A stretch of DNA of 64,000 nt from Polaribacter cellanae. GTDB taxonomy: Bacteria; Bacteroidota; Bacteroidia; Flavobacteriales; Flavobacteriaceae. The notes below the pieces were generated by a model that was not told the origin of the DNA, searched no databases, and saw only the letters and a list, made by a program, of their open reading frames with translations. The DNA is taken from contig NZ_CP071869.1 in the NCBI RefSeq assembly GCF_017569185.1, forward strand, positions 310,001 through 374,000. Reading direction: 5' to 3'. A program made the position numbers and the translations under genes. Shown here piece by piece: positions 23,919-33,000 of the stretch; the first letter of the stretch is position 1, and each line of letters opens with the position of its first letter.

Positions 23919-26333
23919 ATGTTTAAAACTTGGTTTAAAATATTCTATAGAAATAGCAAGAAAAATTGGTTAAATATTGTAATTAACATTGCAGGGTTAA
24001 CTGTTGGTTTTGCAGGACTTTTATTGGTTTTATTGTATTTGAATGATGAAGAGAGTTATAATGCTACAAACCCAAATGTTGGTGAAGTTTATAGAGTAAT
24101 TCATAAAATGTCTGATGGTGAAATTTGGGCAAATAGCACGAATGTTGAAGGAATAAAATATAAAGAAGATATTCCTGAAGTAACAGATTATTATTTAAGT
24201 GATGGTTGGTATGGAAGTTTTGTTGTAAAAATTGATGGAAAAGATTTCTACACAAGAAATATGTTAAGAGGAAACCCAAGTTTTTTCAACTTTTTTCCTT
24301 ATAAGATTATTGAAGGAAGTGTACAAAAGTTTAAAGAAGTAGTCTCTAATGCAGCCATATCAGAAAAACAAGCTAAAGTTTATTTTGGTAAAAAATCTGC
24401 AATTGGTAAAACCATATCTTTTAAAGGGAGGTCATATATAATTACAACTGTTTATAAAATTGAAGGGAAGCATTATTATATGCCTAATGTAGTAACTCAA
24501 TTTAAAGAAGAACCAAAAGGTCATTGGGGCAATTTTTCTAACACCTTATTTGTAAAAACAAACAAAGGAGCAGCGTTAACGGATATTAATAAAAAAGCAA
24601 ATGCAGTTTGGTATAAAAATGCCACTGAACCACGAGCAAAAGAAGAAGGGCTTACTCCAGAAGAATTTTTTAAAAAATTCGGAACCACTGTAATTTTAGA
24701 ACCATTAAAAGATATCCGTTTAAAAACAATTGCTAATGATGCAGGTCCAGAAGGAAAAGGTAATTATGAGCTTATTTTAATTATGCTGTCTTTATCTCTT
24801 TTACTAATTATTATTTCTTGTGTAAATTTTATCAACCTATCTATTGCAGCTGCAACACAAAGAGCAAAAGAAGTTGGCGTTAAAAAAACGTTGGGTCTTT
24901 CTAAATTAGCTTTAGCAAGACAATATGCTTTAGAAATTGTTGTACAAGGGTTTATTGCCTTTATCTTATCTTTAGTTTTAGTAGAATTTATTTTGCCTTC
25001 TTTTAATGATTTTATGCGAAAAGAAATTTCAATTTTAAATTTCGAATTGCTTCTAAAAATAGCTGTTTTCTCCATAATTGTATCGTTAGTAGTAGGTTTT
25101 ATACCAGCTATTTATCTTTCTAAATTTAAATCTGTAGAAGTGTTAAAAGGAAATGTTTCTAGAAGCAAACAAGGTGTTTTAGCGAGAAATGTTATGTTGG
25201 GAATTCAGTTTTTAATTTCAGGATTTTTCTTAACAGGTTCCCTAATAATTTACAAGCAAGTAAATTATATGATACACAAAGATTTAGGTTTTAAAGGAGA
25301 TCAAATAATTGTTGTACCAATGAACGAATATAAAGATAGATACAAAAAGTATTTATTGGCAAAAAAAGAGTTAATTAAATACCCAAATATAGATGTTGTA
25401 ACGAGCAATTCTTTTATTATTGGTGGTGGAAGTTCTAATTCAACAAATGTAGAATACAAAGATATTTCTGTACAAACCAATGGAAATGCAATAGATTTTA
25501 ATTATTTACAAACGTTAAATGTAAAATTACTCAAGGGAAGATTGTTGCAAGAAAATATAAGTTCAGATACCATTAAAAATGTTTTAATTAATGAAACTTT
25601 AGCAAAAGCATACAATATTTATGACGATCCAATAGGTAAAAAATTAAAAGTTGGTTTTAGTGGTTCTAAAACTAAAGATGGAAAATATGAAATTGTAGGA
25701 ATGGTAAAAGATTACCATATTAACGGATTAGATTCTAAAATTCCGCCAACATTATTTTTCAATTGGAATACTATCAGTTGGATGAAACAAAACTTTTGGA
25801 TGGTTCAGTTTAAAATTAAACCTAATAATGTTCAAGAAACTTTAAAATACATCGAAAATTACTGGAAAGAAAATATTGAACAGGGATATCCTTTTCATCC
25901 TCAGTTTTTAAATAAGCGTTTTGCGAGAACTTATAAGAAATATCAAAACCAGCAAACCTTATTTTTAATTTTAACAACTGTGGTAATTGTTGTGTCGTTA
26001 TTAGGTTTATTTGCATTGGCAACGTTAACAATTCAACAACGATTAAAAGAGGTGTCTATTCGTAAAACCTTAGGAGCTTCTGTAAAAGAAATTATATTTC
26101 AATTGATAAAAAGTTTCCTCAAAATTACAATTATTTCGTCTATAATTTTAGTTCCAATTGCTTATTACTTTATGGAAAACTGGTTGCAAAACTTTGTGTA
26201 TAGAATAGAAATGCCAATGCTTCCGTTTATTTTAACGCCAATGATATTAATTATTTTAGTATTTGTTGTAGTGGGTTTAAAAGCTTATAATGCTACAAAA
26301 ATTGATTTGATTAAATATTTAAAATTCGAATAA
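23919..26333 (+). CDS. ABC transporter permease, FtsX/MacB type (copy 2)
   Basis: This second 804-aa permease begins 2 bp after copy 1 and has the same architecture. The two transmembrane bundles and especially the last 130 residues are nearly identical to copy 1 (LLGLFALATLTIQQRLKEV and IKYLKFE end), while the periplasmic domains (about 45-270 and 470-650) have diverged. Same-length tandem copies with conserved membrane parts and divergent periplasmic parts point to a duplication followed by specialisation for substrate or partner. It is the last gene of the sigma-54-controlled operon. Confidence 0.93.
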   Translation: MFKTWFKIFYRNSKKNWLNIVINIAGLTVGFAGLLLVLLYLNDEESYNATNPNVGEVYRVIHKMSDGEIWANSTNVEGIKYKEDIPEVTDYYLSDGWYGSFVVKIDGKDFYTRNMLRGNPSFFNFFPYKIIEGSVQKFKEVVSNAAISEKQAKVYFGKKSAIGKTISFKGRSYIITTVYKIEGKHYYMPNVVTQFKEEPKGHWGNFSNTLFVKTNKGAALTDINKKANAVWYKNATEPRAKEEGLTPEEFFKKFGTTVILEPLKDIRLKTIANDAGPEGKGNYELILIMLSLSLLLIIISCVNFINLSIAAATQRAKEVGVKKTLGLSKLALARQYALEIVVQGFIAFILSLVLVEFILPSFNDFMRKEISILNFELLLKIAVFSIIVSLVVGFIPAIYLSKFKSVEVLKGNVSRSKQGVLARNVMLGIQFLISGFFLTGSLIIYKQVNYMIHKDLGFKGDQIIVVPMNEYKDRYKKYLLAKKELIKYPNIDVVTSNSFIIGGGSSNSTNVEYKDISVQTNGNAIDFNYLQTLNVKLLKGRLLQENISSDTIKNVLINETLAKAYNIYDDPIGKKLKVGFSGSKTKDGKYEIVGMVKDYHINGLDSKIPPTLFFNWNTISWMKQNFWMVQFKIKPNNVQETLKYIENYWKENIEQGYPFHPQFLNKRFARTYKKYQNQQTLFLILTTVVIVVSLLGLFALATLTIQQRLKEVSIRKTLGASVKEIIFQLIKSFLKITIISSIILVPIAYYFMENWLQNFVYRIEMPMLPFILTPMILIILVFVVVGLKAYNATKIDLIKYLKFE

Positions 26334-26346
26334 AAAAAGTCTAAAA

Positions 26347-26438
26347 ACGTGAGTTCTATTTAAGAATCAATATATAGACTTTCAAAATAAAAACATTTAA
26401 GTATTTAATAATCAATCACTAGTGTGTCTAGCTCACGT
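26347..26438. mobile_element. Miniature inverted-repeat element with IS982-like ends (92 bp)
   Basis: The left end ACGTGAGTTCTATTTAAG matches the IS982 left end at 12275 except at two positions. The right end, read inward, is ACGTGAGCTAGAC. There is no coding capacity. It lies 14 bp after the stop of the second permease. Its ends suggest mobilisation by the IS982-type transposase. It shares the extension TTTAAGAAT with the element at 43098-43278. Confidence 0.6.
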
Positions 26439-26614
26439 TAAAAAACTAAAAAGAATTGTTATTGTAGAAGCTATCATAAAAACGCTTCAGTAATTTTTTG
26501 GACATATAAACGAATTTAAAAGTTATATATTCTAAAATAGAAACATACTTTTTATTAAAAAAATATAATGAGAATATTTTTTATAAAGTCTTAAACCTTC
26601 AAAAAATTAATATT

Positions 26615-26750
26615 AAAGAGGCTGTCTTAAAAGTAAATTTAGCTGTCATTTTTAGTAAAATCGAAAAAAAATATTGAAATTCAATAAATAAAATTTCTCC
26701 ATTACAGTCGAAATGATAACAAATTCTAATGCTTTTAAGATAGCCTCTTT
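26615..26750. mobile_element. Second miniature element with long inverted arms (136 bp)
   Basis: Arms AAAGAGGCTGTCTTAAAAG (26615-26633) and CTTTTAAGATAGCCTCTTT (26732-26750) pair at 18 of 19 positions. The interior is AT-rich and includes GTCGAAATGATAAC, related to the dispersed repeat found at 9715-9805. The GAGGCTGTCT-K-AAAAG end resembles a repeat I recall from other flavobacterial genomes. It lies between two convergent genes and could also serve as a two-way terminator. The remainder of the 478-bp spacer 26334-26811 shows nothing more. Confidence 0.6.
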
Positions 26751-26811
26751 TTATAGATATTTAAAATTATTTGTAGAAATTGTAATAGTAATTAAAATTT
26801 AGATGCTGCTC

Positions 26812-26994
26812 TTAAAAACCGCCTCCACTTCCAGGTCCACCACCAGAAGGTCCACTTGTAGCTTGCGCTTTTTGGGGGTTTAAAATAAAATAGGTAGCCA
26901 AAGAAGTTAAGGCAGCATATTTACCATAGTTTCCAATTTTTTGTAAAGCCTGTTTTCTTGAAATGCTTTTTGCTGGTATTTCTTTATTTTTCAT
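26812..26994 (-). CDS. Small exported peptide, NPQKAQA type (60 aa)
   Basis: The sequence has a basic start, SRKQALQKIGNYGKYAALTS, a short hydrophobic core, then LNPQKAQA and a glycine-rich tail TSGPSGGGPGSGGGF. It looks like a signal peptide with cleavage after AQA, which would release a tail of about 15 residues. The start SRKQALQK is mildly Tat-like but has only one Arg plus a Lys. It lies 9 bp after the stop of the 2513-aa gene on the same strand. A paralog (35174-35338) follows the other giant gene, so the pairing is deliberate. The function is unknown. Confidence 0.7.
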   Translation of the reverse strand: MKNKEIPAKSISRKQALQKIGNYGKYAALTSLATYFILNPQKAQATSGPSGGGPGSGGGF

Positions 26995-27003
26995 AATTAT
27001 TGA

Positions 27004-30000
27004 TTATTTGAGTACTATTTTTTTTGTAATTTTTCCTTTTTCATCTTTCAAACTAGCTAAGTAAAAGCCTGTTTTTATGTTAGCTGGTAACAGAATAGTA
27101 TTTTGTTTTTTCACCTTAAATTGTTTTGTAAAAATTTCCTTTCCTAAAATATTATATAAGGTAATTTTGGCTATTTTTCCAGAAGCTCTTAGAATGGTTA
27201 ATGTTCTGTTAGAGATAAACATGCTTGTATTTACAAGCTCTTCTTCTTGTTTTAACCCCAAAGTTTTTTTAGAAGTATGTAAGTAAAAACGGCCTACACC
27301 ACTTTGAGTGGTTTGTAGCTGTATTTTATAAGAATCATCTGTTTTGTTCAAAGGGGTATATGTATTGTATTTTTTGTCTTCTAAATAAATGGTAATTCCT
27401 TTGGGAGTATTTTTAGCATTCACATAAAACGTAAGTTTTGCATTGGCTTTGGCATCAACTCCTAATGGAATAACCATTTTTTGAATATGAGTAGGAGGTA
27501 AGCCTTGTAGGGCATATTTTTTGCCATCGCTATTTACTAAATGTGTGTACACTTTAAAAAAGTCTGTAGTTCCTGTAAACAAACCAGCATCATACCCAGG
27601 ATCTAAGCCTTTGGTAGTACCTTTTTTATAAATAATTTCTGTACTTTTAGTAATTTCGGTATCATTTAATTGTTGATTAACCTTTACTTCAACATCAAAA
27701 GAAGCATGCTGCTGTCCACTACTTTTTTTGAAAGTATTGCTTTTTTGATGCGTCAATATAGATTTAGGAATGTTAATTGTACCACCACCATTTTTAGATT
27801 CAATAAAAAACCCTTGACCAGGAGCAATATACTCTATGGCAGTTTTTAAATGATTGTAAGGTTTATATTCAGTACCATTCCATAAGAAAATAGCAATATT
27901 TGTTGGGTTTAACTCGCTTGCATTGATTGTTAAAAAATTATCAACAGCTAAAGCATTGCTAATTGGAATAAAAGCTGGGTATGGGTTTGCAATCAAATTC
28001 CATTTACTATTAGCTCCTTGTGTTACGGGTATAGAGGCATTGGTATTTTTATAAGTTCCTGTAAAAGCAAAGTTTCCAGATTTTTGTCTTAACATTCCAT
28101 AACCTTTGCCATTTATAAAATCTCCGGCTGTAGTGATGTTTGCCACCAATTCATATTCCCAAGGAGAAGGAGGGATTGAATTATTGTTATTATAATGAGC
28201 AATAGCATATTTCGTTTTGTCTAAACTTTTACGTAATTCGTTGTTAATATCTGTTGCAAAATTATTCATAGATTGCCCAATAACAGGTGCGCCTACCAGA
28301 TGCCATTTATTTACAGCAGTAGGGTCTTCATCTACATATCTGTTGTAGGTTATGTTTCCAGTTACAAGTCCGTTTACTAATAAAGAAGCACTGCTTTTAT
28401 CATTAGAATTTATAATTACAGCTCCTGAGTTGTTGCTTAAATTTCGTTCCACAGAAAGGCTTTTTCCAGCGTTTATAGAAAGTGTTGCGCCATTTTCTAC
28501 AACAATATCTTTTGCTTTCGCATTTACATTGATAATCGGAAGCTTAGAGACATTTTTTATAACTCCTGTTGAATTTAAAGTAGGAATTCCATTCGACCAG
28601 TTTGTAGCGTCGTTCCAATTGGAATTTGTTGCGCCTGTCCAATTGCTTAAAAGGGCATCATACTCATACGCTCCCAAATCTATGGTGGTATTAAAAACAC
28701 GAGAATTTCCTGCTAAATCTTTGGTTTGTGTGTTAACGGTATTGTCTCCTAAGTTTAATAAAGGAGAGTTGGCTTGTAAGTTGTAATTATTCGTTTTCGC
28801 ATTTACAAATAAAGGGTCGGTTAGGGTTGTACCATTTATATTATTTGTTCCTGTTGGATTTTCACCTTTTAAATAGCTATAATTAACAGTAAAACTCCCT
28901 GAATCGATTAATTCGGTATTCGGATTGTCTGTTATGGTATGATTCCCTGCAATAATAGAATTGGTTAAGGTTACTGTTCCTCTATAATTTCCAATAATTC
29001 CTTTTCCTTTGGTGGTTGGGGTATTATTAACCATACTACAATTAATGAATGACACCTTACCATAATCTACAAAAACAGGGTTTGACTTTTCTGCAGTATT
29101 GTTAAAAAACAAGCAATTTGTATAACTGGTTCCTGTTCCAGAACGATGGTATATGGCAGTTCCTAAAAGGGCATTGTTGTTTCTAAAAACACAATTTTTA
29201 ATGGTCGTATTATTTGAATTATAATTGTAAATTCCAGCCCCTAATTGGTCATCAAAAATACCAACATCGGCATTGGCATTGGCATTTTCAAAAATAAGGC
29301 CATCAATAGTTATTTTATTTTTGTCTTCAATTTTTAATAAAGTGTAGCTGTTGTCTGCATTTCCTGCAGCACCAATTTCTCCTGAGATTATGGTTGGGTT
29401 TTCTGCCCAATTACGTTGGTTTAAAGCCGTTTCTGTTCCGTTAAATCCTCCATATATCTTTGTATTTGCAGGAGGCGTAAAAGCATCGGTTCTGTTATTT
29501 CCTGGTTTGTAAATGCCTTTGGCGACCCAAATTTCATCACCACAAAACCCTGCATTTTTTACCCCATCTTGTAAACTATTATAAGCATTTACCCAAGAAG
29601 TTCCATCATTTTTACCTGTTGCATTTGTGTTTACATAAATGGTTTTAGCAGTAGCACTTACAGTAAAACTCTTCTTTGTAGAAAAAGCAGAACCTGCAAA
29701 ATTAGGGTCGATGGCTTGTACTTTAAAATTGAATGTTTTGCCACAAGAAGAGGCAGGTAGTTTGAAATTGTAACTTGTATTTTGTTGTGCATTTCCTAGA
29801 GCAGGGAGTTTGCGCCAACCATTATTTTCGTTAGCCATTGGGCTTTTTACAAATTTAGGAGTGCCCACAGGAGTTTCTTTTATATATACATTGTAGCTTA
29901 AGCCTGTGCTTTTTGTTTCGTTATCTGTACTGGCAGTCCAAGACAAGGTGGCTGTATCGTTTTTATTGATAACAGCTGTTAGGTTGTTTGGTGCTGTGGG

Positions 30001-33000
30001 TTTTGTGTTAGAGGTGCTACTGTTATTTTTATAGATTTTAGTAACCCTTCCACTTTTTGTAAAACCAGTAAGTAAAATATCTAAATCGCCATCGTTGTCG
30101 ATGTCTCCAAAAGCTACAGAACTATTATTAACTTCTGTGAGACTTTGTTTTTCGGTAAAGTTTCCATTGCCATTGTTGGTATAGATTTTAGAAACCTTTC
30201 CACTTGAGGATTTTCCAGTGATTACAATATCTAAGTCGCCATCGTTATCGGTATCTCCAAAGGCAACAGAAGCTCGATAAACACCAATTAAACTTTGTTT
30301 TTCGGTAAAGTTTCCATTACCATCGTTGATATAGATTTTCGTACCACTTCTACCCAGTGTAAGTACAAAATCTAAATCGCCATCGTTGTCGATGTCTCCA
30401 AAGGCAACAGAACTTCCAACAATTCCTGCAAGACTTTGTTTTTCGATAAAGGTTCCATTGCCATCGTTGGTATAGATTTTAGAAATTACTCCACTTGATA
30501 ATGTTCCAGAGAGCAAAATATCTACATCGCCATCGTTGTCTATATCACCAAAGGCTACAGAACTTTTATATACACCTATTAAACTTTGTTTTTCGGTAAA
30601 GTTTCCCTTGCCATCGTTGGTATAGGTTTTCGTAATTTCCCCACTTGAGGATCTTCCAGTGAGTAAAATATCTACATCGCCATCGTTGTCGATATCTCCA
30701 AAAGCTACGGAACTATAACTAACTCCTATTAAACTTTGTTTTTCGGTAAAGTTTCCATTGCCATCGTTGGTATAGGTTTTCGAAATTCTTTTACTTCCTG
30801 TAAACCCAGTGAGCAAAATATCTAAATCACCATCGTTGTCGATGTCACCAAAAGCAACAGAACTATAACTAACTCCTATTAAATTTTGTTTTTCGGTAAA
30901 GTTTCCATTGCCATCGTTGGTATAGGTTTTCGTAATTATTATATTTCCATTGGAATATCCAGAAAGTAAAACATCTAAATCGCCATCATTGTCAATATCT
31001 CCAAAAGCTACGGATCCAGCATTAACATTAGGTAGCCCTGTAGTTGTAACTTCTGTAAAAAGAGGTGTTTTATACTCATACGCTCCTAAATCTATGGTGG
31101 TATTAAAAACACGAGAATTTCCTGCTAAATCTTTGGTGCTCTTATTTGCGGTATTGTTTCCAACATCTACTAATGGTGAATTTTCTTTTAAACTAAAATC
31201 GTTGTTAGCTACATTTACAAATAAAGGGTCGGTTATGGTTGTACCATCTATATTTGCTGTTCCAGTTGGATTTTCACCTTGTAAATAACTGTTGTTTATA
31301 GTTAAACCACTTCCATTGGCATTTTTTACAGTTCCTGTATTACCGCTAAAAACACTGTTTGTAATGTTAACTACATTTGCTGAATTAGCACTATGTAAAC
31401 CACCACCAGTGTTCGTTGCTGTATTGTTTACCAATGTACAATTCACTAAATCTAATTGTGCACCTGTTTCTACAGATATCGCACCTCCATAGGTGGCTGT
31501 ATTATTATAAAACAAACTATTGTTTACTTTTACAGATGCTGTACTTTCATAGACAACAATGCCTGCTCCAACGCCATTGGCTCCTGTGGGTTTCGCGGTT
31601 AAATTTCTAAAAATACAATGGTCTATGTTAATGTTGCTTGCTTTATTAATATAAATTCCTGCTCCTGTTCTGCCTGATAAACTATTTTTATTGTCTGCAA
31701 AAGCATTTTCAAAAATAAGGCCATCAATAGTTATTTTATTTTTGTCTTCAATTTTTAATAAAGTGTAGCTGTTGTCTGCATTTCCTGCAGCACCAATTTC
31801 TCCTGAAAGAATCATTGGGTTTGCTTTCCAGTTACGTTGGTTTAAAGCCGTTTCTGTTCCGTTAAACCCTCCATATATTTTTATATTTGCAGGAGGTGTA
31901 AAAGCATCGGTTCTTTTATTTCCTGGAGTATAAGTGCCTTTTGCTACCCAAATTTCATCACCACAAAACCCTGCATTTTTTATCCCATCTTGTAAGCTAG
32001 TATAAGCATTTACCCAAGAAGTTCCATTATTTTTACCTGTTGCATTTGCATTTACATAAATGATTTTAGGACTTACAGAAAAACTCTTTTCCGAAGAAAA
32101 AGCAGAACCTACAAAATTAGGGTCGATGGCTTGTACTTTAAAATTGAATGTTTTACCACAAGAAGAGGCAGGTAGTTTGAAATTGTAACTTGTATTTTGT
32201 TGTGCATTTCCTAAAGCAGGGAGTTTACGCCAACCATTATTTTCGTTAGCCATTGGGCTTTTTACAAATTTAGGAGTGCCTACAGGGTTTTCTTTAATAT
32301 ATACATTGTAGCTTAAGCCTGTGCTTTTTGTTTCGTTATCTGTACTAGCAGTCCAAGACAAGGTGGCTGTATCGTTTTTATTGATAACGGCTGTTAGGTT
32401 GTTTGGTGCTGTGGGTTTTGTGTTAGAGGTGCTGTTACTATTTTTATAGATTTTAGTAAATCTATTTCTTTCTGTAAATCTCTTAATTTTTGTATTTCCA
32501 GTAATTAAAATATCTAAATCGCCATCGTTGTCGATGTCACCAAAAGCTACAGAGCCTCGATCACCAACTATTAAATTTTGTTTTTCGGTAAAGTTTCCAC
32601 TGCCATCATTGGTATAGGTTTTCGAAATTTTTTCACTTGAGGATTGTCCAGAGAGTAAAATATCTAAATCGCCATCGTTATCCATATCTCCAAAGGCAAC
32701 AGAACTTTGAAAAACTCCTGTTAAGCTTTGTTTTTCGGTAAAGTTTCCATTGCCATCGTTGGTATAGGTTTTCGAAATTACTTTACTTCCTGTATCTGTA
32801 TATCCAGTGATTAAAATATCTAAATCGCCATCATTTTCAATGTCACCAAAGGCAACAGAACTATGATAAACTCCTGTTAAACTTTGTTTTTCGGTAAAGT
32901 TTCCATTACCATCGTTGATATAGGTTTTCGAAATTATTCCACTTCCTGTTCCTGTATGTCCAGTGAGTAAAATATCTAAATCGCCATCGTTATCCATATC

